The notes under the pieces are model-generated. The model worked only from the letters and a program-made list of their open reading frames with translations. It was not told the origin of the DNA and ran no database searches. Position numbers and translations under genes: made by a program. This document shows, in pieces, positions 1 to 11,930 of a DNA stretch of 64,000 nucleotides (position 1 is its first letter; each line of letters begins with the position of its first letter). Source of the stretch: Pleurodeles waltl (lineage: Eukaryota > Chordata > Amphibia > Caudata > Salamandridae); NCBI RefSeq assembly GCF_031143425.1, contig NC_090446.1:655981717-656045716 (forward strand), read 5' to 3'.

Positions 1-401
1 AAAAAGAGAATTATTTTCAAGACACTCTGTCTTACTCATAGAGCCTTACAGTCGGAAGGATGTGACTATTTGAAGTCTGCTCTACAATTTTATCAACCGA
101 CTGGATATCTGAGCTCTTCTTTCAAATATATGATCACGGTTCCCCGCTGTAACAAGGCTAGGTGGGGAGACTGCGCCTTTACGGTGGAAGCGGCAAGGCT
201 CTGGAACGCCCTGCCTTTTACGCTCCGACAAATGGTGACTCATTTTACCTTTAGGAAAAGCCTTAAAACCTGGCTCTTTGCTCAATAGGTATTCCTGTTG
301 GCAGCTTATGCCTTTCCCCAGCTCTCGGTTTGATTAGCGCTTCAATGCTTTTGTCAGAATGCGCTCTATAAATGCACCAATACAATACAATACAATACAA
401 T
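1..401 (+). mobile_element. LINE 3' end (L2/Rex1-like), 5'-truncated
   Basis: This is the end of a non-LTR retrotransposon. The open frame from 70 to 288 contains the motif W-N-A-L-P followed by F-R-K-S-L-K-T-W-L-F, which is the usual C-terminal end of L2/CR1/Rex1-type reverse transcriptase proteins. It is followed by a short untranslated region containing gcgctctataaatgc and a short tandem tail of (ATACA)n at about 376-401, as expected for a LINE 3' terminus. The upstream reverse transcriptase lies outside the window. A related but different copy is at 44453-45350. The clade is not certain. Confidence 0.7.
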
Positions 402-1639
402 CTATGATTTAACTGATTCCTAGGGGTACTCTGGGTTCATGGCTGTATGTAAAGGGTCTCTGTGTGATCATCTGACAGGTCATTTTATACTATGCAATAT
501 GCAGAAAAAGTTTTTTAGATTTCACTGACTTGCATTTGTGACTTTCTTGAGGAACACCTTAGTTTAGGGCATTGCAAAGCAGAGTCTGAGTTAATAAACA
601 ATTTGTTATACAAACTTGTACAGTCATGTAAGCCTTCGCCTGGCTAACATTCTGGTGTTATACTTTATCCTTCCGGGTCTCTTCACTATGACATCCTCAT
701 GTGGACATATCTGAGTTCTGTCATTGGAAGAAGGATGGACCTGGTCTGACATGTGAAGTGTACATGGATTGATGCAGGTACAGTGTTCTAACAAAATGAG
801 ATTTATGAGTGTCATGCCCAGACTGCCAGGACAGTGGAAGGGCAGAGACCTGTGCTACCTAATGGACTTGTTTGCCATGATAAGTGGGTACAATAGGGTT
901 GTGAATTTGTGTCTCTATCACATGTAATCCAGTGGAAACCATTCCCTCTAGCTTCACATTGTGTTGAGATATTTCATGTGTGACAGATGTGTAGCTGTCA
1001 GTGTGTTCCCTCATTGCAGGCCACAGTACCTGTGGCACAACACTGACATAGGTGTGTCACATGCCCACAGAGGTCTGGTCATTTTAAGTGGAATTACCTC
1101 TGACTAGGGACTGCTGTACTGTTCTCTGTCTGTATAATGGGGTATATAGTTTTGGTAGGCATAGTGTAGGCAGATGATAAGGGTAAAGCTGATAACAATT
1201 CCAATCATTCTGTTGACCTAGTCAGTCGGACACAGCCTGACATGTCCATGACTTCTGTGACCAGTGGGATGGTACTCACAAAAACAGGAGCAAAAGTGTG
1301 CATTATATGGACAGACTTGACTATGACAGGCCTGACAATTGTGTTGCCTTTGTGCTGCACATTGTAATGAAGATAGTTTAAAGAAAATTTAAACTTTGGT
1401 CTTTGTGTTGTTGGGGATCCTCAGCATGGCATTACCTTTGACATGTCCCACCTGACATTCTGCCTACTTATGTTTCAATTAGGAGCATGTGACACATTTA
1501 ACAAACATCCACTAGAATTGGAGAAAAATGCTCACAATACTTAATGGTATCTTAGTACTGTTTATTTTGTTGTGCACAGGATATTGGACTGATTGTACGA
1601 GAAACAAAAAAGGTCAAACAGTGAAGGACTCAGTCATGG
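402..1639. other. no recognised feature
   Basis: I see no convincing gene here. Open frames are short and carry no motif I recognise. If element H0 (1640-3815) were complete, a HARBI-type nuclease gene would be expected on the plus strand in this stretch, but I cannot find its conserved IDGTH, LLGDSGY or IERTFG motifs. H0 therefore seems truncated or very decayed on this side. Confidence 0.4.
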
Positions 1640-3815
1640 TGGATGTGAACATCAGAGTCACAGTCACATTTGTTGTCCCAAGTCCAGTGTCCCACTGTCA
1701 TGGAAAATGGAAAGTTTCTTATGAAACGTCAACAGGGTGCATCTGTGGCAGGCAACTGGGTTCCATCAGCCAGAGGTTACTTCCTGGCAGTGGTTGGTTT
1801 CTTGGCATCTGCACCTCCTGGTTGTCTTGGTGAACATCCACGTTTTTGGGGGCGTTCTCCAGCTACAGAGGCAGGAGTGGCTGAGGCAGATATTTCCCCT
1901 GGCATGGCCTCCCTTCCACTGGTTACTACAGAGGAAGTAGGAGCCGGTGTAACTTGGTCGATGGGAGGGGTATGGTGTTGTTGTCTATCCCTGCTCAGGG
2001 TATTGCTCATGTATATCAGCATCCCTGTGAGTGAGGCCATGTGACCATTGAGGGCCAACCACTGTTGCATGACCTCCTGGTGGTTGTTTCTCTGCATCTG
2101 TTTGATCTCCCTCGGCATGGCAAGTACCTTGTCCATCATGCCTCGGGATTGTTGGTAAGCTCCCAAGACTTGGGAGATTGTGTCCTGGCCAGAACTGTCC
2201 CTAGCAGCCTTATGGCGTTGATCAAAAACATCCCTCCCACACCCCTACACTCATGTGCCTGTGCCCTTAGCACAGTTCTGCCACTGACACTAGTGCCAGG
2301 TCCATCATTGTCAGGGATTTGGAGTTCTGACTCTGCTCCCTGGACTGGTGGGCACAAGATGGTGCTAACTGTTCTCTGGACAAAGGTTTAGGTGCACCTA
2401 GTTGCCTGTGATTTCACTGGAACAGGGCAAGTGGGGCTGTATGAGAGCAGGGTGAGGGTGAGAGTTGTCATCTGACCAGATTCCCCTGAAGGGACAGATT
2501 CATCCTCAATGTCCACACATCCAGAAGTAGTGTCCTCACTGAGGTCTTCATACATGGGTGAGGTGCAGTCTCTGGAGTGGATTGAATGGTCCCAGTGGCA
2601 TGTAAGCCTGTTGAATTTGGTTCTGCTGAAATAGTGCCTGCTGGGAGTTGTACTGCTATCAGTCCTTGCACTACCAATCCCACACCCAGATACTGTGCCC
2701 TCAGGTGGGTTCTCTCCACATGTGAGATGACAGATAGGTGTCTTTGAACAGTTGTACACAAGGGTGGTGAGTGGTGTGACAGTGAGGTTGGCAAACTGTG
2801 ATCAATGAGCATACATGCAAATACATTTAGGTAACATGGTTGTTGTATGGACTTACCTGACTCCACTTCTCCAGGTATTCCTGACAGTCCCTGAAGATGC
2901 AGGATGTCCAAGACCATCTCTTCTGAAGATGTGAACCACCGCCAGTTTTGTGTACCGCCAGCTGGTGCCTGGCAGCCATGGAATGTACCTTCCCCCTGAG
3001 GGCATTCCACCTCTTCCTGATGTCCTCCCTTGTGCGCAGGTAGCTCCCTACAGAATTGACCCCTTCAACTATCCTTTGCTGCATTTCCATTTTCCTAGCA
3101 TTAGTGGTCTGCTGGATTAGTGATCCAAAGAGTTGTAGCTATACCCTGATGGTTTCATCCACCATTACTGTTAACTTGTCATCTGTAAAACAGGAATGTT
3201 TTTGAGGTGACAAGGTGGTGGTATACAGAAACAAAATTGAGGGAGAGGGTGTAGGTGTTGTGTGGTGCGGGCCTAATGGCTATTATATGTGGTGTAGAGG
3301 TGCTATTGTGTGTAGTGTGTGTATTGTGCGGGTGCGGGATGTGTGGTTGTCAAAGTTGGAGGGGAACCTAATCTTTTTTTTATGTATTGTTCCTTTCCTC
3401 TGTCTGTGTGGGGCATTGTAGTTGCAAAGGATTGTGGTTTGCGAAGAAGTGTGTTGTATAGTGTGGTTTGTGGGTGTGTCAGGTTTGTATGTGTGACAGC
3501 TGTGTCGTTTTTGTAATCCATCCAATGTGGTGTTGTGTTGTATAGGAATGGCCACGGGCTGCTGTGGTTCGGATCAACATTATAAGACCGCCATGGAATA
3601 ACCACCATTGTGATTTGTGACTCGTTCAGTGGTGGTTTCACTGCCTCTTTCCTACTCTCCCGAGTCCTGGCGGTGTCGCTTTTTTGGCTGGGTTTTGGCA
3701 AACTTGACTGAATTACTTGTAATACGGTGGTCTGTGTGACACCACCATGGCGGTCTTTTGGCGGCTGCCACTGCAGCGGTCTTGAAGGCAGGCCCCAAAA
3801 CTTGTAATGAGGCCC
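1640..3815 (-). mobile_element. partial Harbinger element H0
   Basis: The high-coordinate end reads inward as GGGCCTCATTACAAG and is flanked by TAA. This is the same terminal inverted repeat as in the complete elements H1-H4. The subterminal region (about 3580-3780) has the GGCGGT/ACCGCC-type motifs typical of the family. Only gene A (minus strand) is recognisable. The nuclease and gene C are missing and no second terminus was found, so this is a truncated copy. Confidence 0.6.
1777..3175 (-). pseudogene. Harbinger gene A (Myb/SANT-like) remnant of H0
   Basis: This is a decayed copy of the gene A DNA-binding protein. Exon 1 (about 3175-2857) keeps the signature R-K-M-E...R-I-V-x-x-V-N...R-T-R-E-D-I-R-K-R-W-N-x-L-R-G-K-V of the Myb/SANT-like fold and ends at a GTAAGT donor (2856-2851). 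An in-frame stop lies near the LQLFG motif. The last part of exon 2 (about 2166-1777) keeps the coiled-coil-like segment and the basic tail ending K-K-P-T-T-A-R-K. The middle is frameshifted. In intact Harbinger systems this protein is thought to help the nuclease enter the nucleus and bind the transposon ends. Confidence 0.6.
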
Positions 3816-3818
3816 TAA

Positions 3819-4380
3819 ATTCCAATTGTGGGTGGTATTCCTCTAGATTTGGATCTCTGTGGCATTCACATGCATAAGTGCAGGTTCACATCCTGGTCTG
3901 TGTGTATAAGTGTACGTTGAGGACTCAATATGGTATCCACAGCATACGTCACCAGTGTCTCTTTTCTGACTGGTGGTTCAGGATATCTCTTCTCATGTAT
4001 CTTACCTAACAAAGCATTACAGATATAAAGCTGACTCAGAGCAATTCTACTGAACTTTATTTATAACCTCATGTAACTAGACACAAATTAAACAATCAGT
4101 ACCATCGAATTAACGTAAAGGTCAATAATTTAGAAACACATTAACAAATGTAAAAAAATATCACAGACAATCCAAGAAGCATGTCTGATGCGTGACTAAA
4201 ATATGAAGTGAAAAACAAAACCTTTTGTTTACTAAATAAATGTCTAGCCCAATTTTGGAAAGAGCCAGCAAATGCTTGAGTTCAGCTTAACATTCACAAA
4301 ATTTGCTGTATTTCTACTGAGTATTGTGGTGTTAGACAAACTACACAAAACTGGACTAAGAGAGACTGATCAGAGAGTGC
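3819..4380. other. flank between H0 and the ERV-A LTR; no gene seen
   Basis: This is AT-rich sequence with no recognised coding capacity. It should be the original host DNA just outside the 3' LTR of ERV-A, if the LTR really ends at 4381. A candidate AATAAA-type signal on the minus strand (TTTATT) is present near 4055 but may be chance. Confidence 0.3.
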
Positions 4381-4525
4381 TGGGGCCCGGGAAGAATTTC
4401 TCTGTGGATCCGGTAAATAAATCACCAGCGCAAGGTGACACACCATCACTATTCTCACCTATTGTGGTCGACTGAAACATTGGTCCTTCAGGTGGGTGCA
4501 CTTTGAATGTCAGATTCAGCATCCA
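4381..4525 (-). repeat. ERV-A 3' LTR remnant
   Basis: The block starting TGGGGCCCGGGAAGAATTTC matches 45981 onwards (TGGGGCCCAGGAAGAATTTC) through the shared stretch ACTATTCTCACCTATTG. After that it jumps to a stretch (ATTGGTCCTTCAGGTGGGTG) that in the other copy lies about 0.93 kb further on, at 47015. Both copies are in the same orientation and lie on either side of ERV-A gag-pol, as LTRs should. The low copy has therefore lost its middle part. It is cut on its upper side by MITE M1. Confidence 0.6.
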
Positions 4526-4690
4526 GGGGCATATTTATACTCCGTTTGCGCTGAATTTGCGTTGTTTTTTTCGACGCAAATTCGACGCAAAACTAACTCC
4601 ATATTTATACTTTGGCGTTAGACGCGTCTAGCGCCAAAGTTCATGGAGTTAGCGTAATTTTTGGGCGTGAACACCTTCCTGTGTCAAAAA
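4526..4690 (+). mobile_element. MITE M1 fragment
   Basis: The fragment begins GGGGCATATTTATACTCCG and runs parallel to the left end of the full M1 copy at 58078 (shared CATATTTATACTTTGGCGTTAGAC and TCTAGCGCCAAAG blocks). The right terminus is missing. The fragment joins directly to ERV-A pol sequence, so a deletion probably started inside the MITE. The right boundary is approximate. Confidence 0.6.
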
Positions 4691-4827
4691 AGAAGGAGCA
4701 CAACCATCACCTTACAAAACAGTGCAAAACCTTTTGAATAATCAGGCATTCACAAAGCTGGAGCTCTGCACAAACTCCCTCTCAACTCAGTGAAAGCTTT
4801 CATGCACTCTTCATTGAAAGGGACTAA
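4691..4827 (-). pseudogene. pol: ERV-A pol fragment (RT thumb/connection)
   Basis: Read on the minus strand, this short piece has the reverse transcriptase connection signature A-F-T-E-L-R...A-P-A-L followed by P-D-Y-S-K-G-F-A-L-F, familiar from gamma/epsilon-type retroviral pol. One stop interrupts it. It is the direct continuation of the reverse transcriptase that ends at 13373; Harbinger H1 sits between the two. The rest of pol and all of env are absent below it, replaced by the truncated MITE and an LTR piece. It is non-functional. Confidence 0.65.
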
Positions 4828-5385
4828 GGCCCTCATTATCACATTGGAGGTAAATCCTACTTACCGCCATGCTGACTGCCATCAACATACCGCCGCTGCC
4901 GCGGATATCCATTCACCATATTGTGACACACACACACCAATCCGTCACTATTCAGCCACACACACAAATCCACCACACCAAAGGTCAGTGATAAACTGGC
5001 GGTATCAAAACCCACACAGTTACGCCAACAGAACAGCGCCCACAACATTATGACCCACGAATCACCACGGCGGACATTCAAATGGTGGTAAACCATTGGC
5101 GGTACATACTGCCGCGCTCAAAATACACACACATACAAAACAACACCACATTGGACAATTCAAACTACACACACCTGACACCCATACACACACCACACCC
5201 ACACCACTATAGAACACACACCCACATTAACCACAACCCTTTACGACTACAAACAATTGCACCACGACCACAGACAAGACCAGAGACACACAGTACAATC
5301 ATCTATACACCTCCCACGCACCTGACATCACACACACCAACACATCACCCTACACACCCTCACCCACATTACTCACACAACACCC

Positions 5386-6894
5386 ACAGCACAACAACAA
5401 TACCCTAGATTCTCTGAGAAGGAGCTAGGGGTCATGGTGGAGGAACTCATCTGGCTATATCCACAGCTATTTGGAGTAGAGATATCCATTGCTAGGAAGA
5501 TGGTGCTATGGCAGAGGATCGTGGACAGGGTCAACGCCGTGGGACAGCACCCAAGAACAAGGGATGACATCAGGAAGAAGTGGAACGACCTATGGGGACG
5601 GTACGTTCCATTGCAGCAAGACACCAGCTCGCAATCCAGAGGACTGGCGCTGGACCCCCACCTCCTCCCCCACAACTTACAACATGGGAGGAGCAAGTCT
5701 TGGCAATCATGCATCCTGAGGGCCTGGCAGGAGTAGGAGGAGGACTGGACTCTGGTAAGTCAACTCTTTACTACTTTCACCCCCCTACCTGCATGCCATC
5801 ACAGACGACCACCCTCACCCTCACTCCCATCACTCTACCACCTCCCACACCCCACCATCACATATCACTCATCCCAATGCTAAGTCTTGCATGCCATACC
5901 AATGCATGGACACCACCCACAGACCTGCATGGACACCTAGCACTGAAGCATGCACACTAGAGAGAATCAGCTAGCCCACCACATACCAACTCCCACAAGG
6001 TAAAGCTGCCAGGACAAATACAACCATAGAGGGCAACCCACCCATGCACAATATGTCACACACAGAAACAATAACACTGCATTTACATCCCCACAGGTAT
6101 CCCAGCCACAGGTATCCCAGCCACAGGTATCCCAGCCAATGTCACCGGAGAAGAGGTGCCAGCACTATCCAGTCCCCCCACAGAAGAGGTCCAAAGTGAT
6201 GATAGTGACTCTGCTCGCCTGGATCTGGATGACCAACCTGGCCCAACAGGGACCTTCGGACAGGGGTTACCCAGGCACAGTCACACACAACCACTGAGGC
6301 TCAAACCTCAGGAAACACCACCACGGCACCCACCCAGCGTACCCTCACGCACCTCATTCCCAGGACAATCAGGGACCTGGGGTCAGTGGCAGTGGGCACA
6401 CAGTTGAGGGGTCAGAGGCACAGGACCATCGGGAAGCTGGGAGGACTGCTGTGCGCCAGGGGGAGGACAGGCCCAGGGAACCGACTCTCCAGGAGGCCCT
6501 CACTGAGATCCTGGGAGCATATGAACATTCCCAGGATACGCTCAGCCAGATCCTGGACAACGTGTAGAAGAACAGGTGGCTGCAAGAGGGACAGTACCAG
6601 GGGATCAGGGAGGACTTGAAGGCCATTAACACCACCCTGGTCTCCATTGCAGGGGTGCTGGCAGACATGGCCAACATTATGAGGGAGGAAGTCATACAAC
6701 AGCAGGCCCCTGCCACTAGCCAGACTACTGAACTGCCCTCTACCTCAGCTGCCGCTAGTGGACAGGAGGCCCCGCCACAGGACGAACAAGCCACCAGCAC
6801 CCCTCCCCCTGCAGAAGGAGAACCACCCCGCAAAGATTCCCTGCAATCCAGGAAGAAGCCAGTGACTATTGCCAAGACCCCCACCAGGAAATGA
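5386..6894 (+). pseudogene. Harbinger gene A (Myb/SANT-like) of H1
   Basis: Exon 1 spans about 5386-5755 and exon 2 about 6097-6894. The start codon position that is ATG in H3 and H4 reads ACA here. The Myb/SANT-like helices are recognisable: F-S-E-K-E-L, then R-K-M-V-L-W-Q-R-I-V-D-R-V-N-A-V, then R-D-D-I-R-K-K-W-N-D-L. A frameshift follows at about 5600, after which the P-P-P-P-P-P...W-E-E-Q-V-L segment continues in another frame up to a GTAAGT donor. Exon 2 opens with three copies of GTATCCCAGCCACAG. It keeps the acidic D-D-S-D-S-A-R-L-D-L-D-D-Q-P-G-P stretch, the coiled-coil-like part and the basic tail ending K-T-P-T-R-K, with further frame breaks. Confidence 0.7.
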
Positions 6895-7399
6895 GACTTT
6901 CCCGATTGTCACACTTGTGTCCCACTCTGTCACCCTGTCTACCTTCAATTGCCCTTGCTCCCCTTCCTATGCCCCCTTGGACAGTGCACCTGTGCTACAA
7001 AGAGACTGGAACTATACCCTGGACTTTCCTCCATCATCACACCAGCCCATTGCACTTCTCACTTTTCTTCTAAGCACTGCAATACGCACACTTTGAAAAA
7101 CACAAGTATGAAATATGTCAAATTATTTAAGTATGTATTCGTTTAACAAGGTTTAAACATTGCAATTCAACTGTACAGTAATGTTTACATAGGAAAGACC
7201 TGTAGTTGGCTGCAGGGAACTCACCAGGAGTGATAGTGGGGCACCAACATCTGCAAAAAGAGTTGCCAAAGGGTACAGTGAGTGGGCATGGAAGTGGGAA
7301 TTCACAGCCTGCAAGTGACAATGTAAAACAAACAAAAGAATTACAATGAAATGTGAAGTTACCGTGTCTTACCTGGGTGTCATCGGAAGTATTGTCTAA

Positions 7400-8476
7400 T
7401 CACTGCAGTTCTGTTGTCCTCATCCTCATCTTCTGCCTCCTCATCTTCACAGTCCACAGGATCCACTGCTGCCACACGCCCATCTCCAGCCTCCTGCTCC
7501 TGCAGAACAGCACATGGCGTCTCAAGGCAAGGTTATGCAACATGCAGCCTGCCACAATTATCCGGCAGATCTTCTTGGGTGAGTAGCACAGGGATTCACC
7601 AGTTAGATGGAGGCACCGAAACCTGGCCTTCAGGAGGCCAAAGGTACGTTCTATGATCCTTCTTGTTCGCCCATGTGCCTCAGTGTAACGTTCCTCAGCC
7701 CTTGTCCTGGGATTACTCACAGGGGTCAGTAGCCATGATAGGTTGGTGTAACATAAGTCACCTGCAATTATCAACGGACAACATTTAGCCACACACTATC
7801 CCTTATGGCCCACACCATACACCAACATCCACTGGGTGGGAACCAGGGCTCACCGATTAGCCACACCCTGTGCCTCTGTAGTTGGGCAATCACATTCAGA
7901 ATGCTTCTATTCCTCAGGATAAAGGCATCATGCACAGACCCAGGATACTTTGCATTGACGTGAGAGATGTACTGGTCCGCCAAGCACACCATCTGGACAT
8001 TCATTGATTGAAATTTTTTTCGATTTTTGAAGGCCTGTTTATTTTGCCGGGGGGGGGACAAATGCAATATTTGTTTCATCAATCACCCCAATTATGTTGG
8101 GGATATGTCCCATTGCATAGAAGTCAGCCTTCACGGTGGCCAAATCCTCCCCCTGGGGGACAACAATGTAGCTGCACATGTGTTTAATCAGGGCAGACAA
8201 CACTCTTGTCAGAATGAGAATATTGGCTGTGACATTCCTGCTTTCAAGCCCACTGTCACTTGGAAAGAACCAGTTGCCAAGAAATGGAGCACAGATAGGA
8301 CTTGCACAAGAGGGGTGGATCCCAGTGGGGTGATGGATAGCAGATATCAGGTCAGGCTCCAGTTGAGCATACAGCTCCCTGAATGTGGCCCTGTCAAGTC
8401 TATAGGTGAGGATAATGTGCCTGTCCTCCATTGTTGCTAAGTCTACCAGGGGTCTGTACACGGGGGATGTCTCCAT
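7400..8476 (-). pseudogene. HARBI1-type nuclease of H1, with intron
   Basis: This is the DDE-superfamily transposase nuclease, split over three frames. The first catalytic motif is altered to I-D-E-T-N (Asp kept). The S-V-H-D motif is present, and the second Asp survives in G-D-L-C-Y-T-N. The Glu survives in I-I-E-R-T-F-G-L-L-K-A-R-F-R-C-L. A 92-bp GT-AG intron (7762-7853 on plus) splits the Gly codon just before the second catalytic Asp. H2 has it too, but H3 and H4 do not. A poly-C run after F-V and further indels break the frame, so the gene is inactive. Confidence 0.8.
7762..7853 (-). other. short intron in H1 nuclease gene
   Basis: On the minus strand the sequence reads CTAATCG|GTGAGCC ... 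TAATTGCAG|GTGACTT. Removing it joins W-L-I-G to D-L-C-Y-T-N-L-S-W in frame (phase 1, Gly codon split). The equivalent place is uninterrupted in H3 and H4. Confidence 0.75.
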
Positions 8477-11224
8477 CTCCTATTCATCCTCAGCAGTTGC
8501 AATCTATGGGACAAAATATTGAGGAGCCAGTCATAAACTGTACATGTAGCCACTACTGTTCAATGTATGATGTGAATTTTAAATGTATTAGTGGCATTTG
8601 TCCTGTATGTACAATTGTGATCTGTGATGCAGTTATGATCCATGCCCCCCCCCCCCATGAAATGGCCTCCCCCTGTCCTGTATGGAGGGACAGGTGGAAG
8701 TGAGGTAATTCCGCTGACGTTGTGGGAGGTGGTCGGGAACCACCGTGCAACGACTCGTTGGATAATATTGGCCCCTGTGGGGTACAGTGGCCAACGGTGA
8801 TGTATGCCAGTGGTGACAGTATGCACCGCCGCAGACGTCACTGCCATTTTCTATCTGTTCACTCACTTGCTACTTGACCTTCAACAGGAGAGGACCTACA
8901 CTGCATGTGCTGCTGTGACCTGTGTCTGGAACCTACCATGGCCCGTGTGACTGGGGAAAGGGCCCCTGCCTTCACCTTGGCGGAGTTGGAGAGACTAGTT
9001 GGGTCCTACCCCAGTACGGAGTGCTGTATGGGCCTCCAGACCAACAGATGAGTACACTGTGAACATGATGTATGGAGCATGAATACATGGAGTGGTGTGT
9101 GTAAAGGCCTCGTGTAGGGGGGTAGGTGGATGGCCCCTGGGCGGCATGCAGCTTGTGTGCTTGGCCATGTCTATGCAAATGGGGATTGGAAGGGGTATGG
9201 TGGGCCATGAGTGTAACAGGCAGGACGGTCTGACTAATACCTTTCCCTGTGTGAATTTTTTTTCTGCAGGTCAGCGCCCATCAAAAGAAGGGTATATGGC
9301 ATGCCATTGCCAAGGACGTGCGGACCCTGGGGATCTATGGCAGGCAGAGCACCCACTGTTGGAAACGGTGGGAGGACCTGAGACGCTGGGCACGGAAGAC
9401 GGCGCAGGCCCAGCTTGGGATGGCCTCCTAACGAGGAAGGGGTGCCCGTCGAATCCTGACCCCTCTGATGGCCCGCATAATGGCGGTGACATATCCTGAG
9501 CTGGACGGGCGCTTGAGGCCATCACAGCAGCCACAAGGGGGTGAGTACAGTGTCCATCAATACTACTTATGCATGGTGGGGTGGTATCCGGGTGGGGGAT
9601 GTGTGTCTGTGGGTGCCCCTAGGCCAAGCCTGACATTGCAGAGTAGGTCCGATGTTGGGCAGGGTTCTGATGTGATATTCCTCCAACCTAGCTAGTAGGC
9701 ATCCACTAGTGGGCAGGGCTGTGTGGGTCCCAGATATGCTGCAGTTGGCGGTATGTGACCCTTCCCATGCCCTAGTGACTAGCATTGTTACTGGAGGTGC
9801 ATTGCATAGTGCGTAGGGCTGTTCCTTGTGTGTGAGGGTGCTGTGTTCGCCAACGGTTGCCTAGGTGCAGCCATTGACCAAGTGTAACCTTTGTCTCTCC
9901 CCCCCTTTTTGTTTTATAAGCCTGCCCTTATGTGCATTAGCATCATCTGGCGGAGGAGCAGAGGCACGGGTGACAGAAGGAGTTGCATCCCACAGGACCC
10001 AGGATGCAGAGTCCACCGATGCTGAGGGCACCAGTGGGATGGAGGGCGAGGGGAGCACCATGGCGGATACTGGAGGGGAAGGTTCGGACACGGATACCTC
10101 CACCGATGGAAGCTCCCTGGTGGTGGCGGACACCTCTGTGCCCACCCCAGCTACAGGTACAGCCGCCACCCCCATACCAGCACCGCTGTCCCAGCACCCC
10201 TCAGAGAGTTTCCTGTGTCCACTCACCCTGGAAGGTGGGCATCTCCTTCACCCCAGGCACCTCAGGCCCTGCCCTAGTGAGCCATGCTGCCCTGAGTGAG
10301 GAGGCTCTTGACCTCCTGAGATCCTTCTCTGTTGGGCAGTCAACCATTGTGAATGCCATCCAGGGGCTGGCAGCCCAAATGCAACAGACCAATGCATTTC
10401 TGGAGGGCATTCACACTGGCTTGGTGGCCCAACAGAGATCAATCCAGGCTCTGGCCTCCTCTCTGATGGCAGCCGTTGTTTCTGTTTCCACCCTCCCCCC
10501 TCCAACTTCCTCTACCCAATCCCATTCCCCACAACCCCAACCTATCCCAAGCACACAGGCAGACCATCATGCACCCAGGACAATACACAAGAATGGCACA
10601 GGCAAACACAAGCATCACACTTCATCCCACAGGCACTCACACAAACACCATCCAGATGCAGACTTACCAACATCCACTGCCTCCACTGTGTCCCCTCCTC
10701 CTCGTCCTCCACATCCCTCCCAGTTGCGTCTACACTCACACCTGCATGCACTACATACTCATCCACTACCGCCATCACCAGCACACCTATCAGGACACAC
10801 ACCTCACTGGCAGACACCACCCCAACAGCCATGCACACGTCCCCGTGTCCTCTCCCACTGTGTCTGTGCCCCCCAAAGTACACAAAAGCTGCCAACAGCC
10901 ATCCACCTCACAACAGCATCCAGCCCATGCACCTGCACCCTAACACAGCAGACAGCGTCTCCTACAACCACTCCCTCTGCCTCCACTCCCAAACATTCTC
11001 CCACTGCGCATCCCAGTGTCCCTAAAAAGCTTTTCCTCTCCACCATTGACCTCTTCACTACCCCTCCCCTGTCCTTCACGTCTGGCCAGGGTGGCTAAAA
11101 CGCAGGCAAGCACCTCAGCCACCCAGTCCATGGGCCCAGTACTGTCCACAGCAATTTGTGGTGGGAAAGAGTCCTGGGCACCAGACAGCCACACGGAAAG
11201 GGTGCCTGCCCCAAGTGATGCCCG

Positions 11225-11490
11225 GAAGAGCAAGGTGCCACCCCCAGCTGCTGCTAGGAAGGGCAAGGTGCCATCCCCAGCTGCTGCCATGAAGGTCAAG
11301 GTGCCACCCCCAGCTACTGCCAGGAAGGGCAAGGAGCCATCCCCTGCTGCTGCCTTGAAGGTCAAGGTGCCACCCCCAGCTGCTGCCAGGAAGGGCAAGG
11401 AGTCATCCCCAGCTGCTGCCAGGAAGGACAAGGAGCCATCCCCAGTTGCTGCCAGGAAGGGTAAGGGTCTTGCACCAGCAGGCAGAAAGG
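11225..11490 (+). repeat. coding minisatellite, 33-bp unit
   Basis: About eight imperfect copies of a 33-bp unit encode R-K-G-K-V-P-P-P-A-A-A in the open gene C frame. The unit length is a multiple of three, so copy number can change without breaking the frame. Confidence 0.8.
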
Positions 11491-11539
11491 ACAAAGGGCC
11501 TGGTGCTGGGACTCACTCGGAGCCCCCACTACCAACCAT

Positions 11540-11930
11540 GGGGGTGCAGCCATCCGAGGCTGCAGGGGATGGGCAGGAGCATCCCCCCACCACTAGCAGC
11601 AGCACCACCACCACCACCACCAGCCCCACCACCAGGAGTGGGCAGCCATCCGAGGCTGCATTAGATGGGCAGGAGCTTCCCCCCACCACTAGCAGCAGCA
11701 GCACCACTACCACCAGCCCCACCACCAGCAGTGGGCAGCCGTCCAGGGCTGCAGGGGATGGGCAGGAGCTTCCCCCCACCACCACCAGCAGAAGCAGCAC
11801 CACCACCACCAGCAGTGGGCAGCCATCCGAGGCTTCAGGGGTTTGGCAGGAGCTTCACCCCACCTCCACCAGCAGGAGCAGGACCACCACCACAGCACCA
11901 TCACCAGCAGTAAGCAGCCGTCCAAGGTTG
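11540..11930 (+). repeat. coding minisatellite, ~90-bp unit
   Basis: About five imperfect units encode a Thr/Ser run followed by S-G-Q-P-S-E-A-A-G-D-G-Q-E-L-P-P. They lie in the same open frame as the 33-bp array upstream. The opposite strand gives a long Val/Leu/Trp-rich shadow frame that is not a gene. Confidence 0.75.

Noticed and set aside
2388..3010. Minus-strand frames of 123 and 180 codons as independent genes
   Set aside because: They are shadow or frameshifted pieces of the gene A remnant in H0 and its intron.
9983..11098. 371-codon plus-strand frame in H1 as a complete protein
   Set aside because: Only its middle part (coiled-coil block) is in the gene C frame; both ends are out-of-frame low-complexity sequence.
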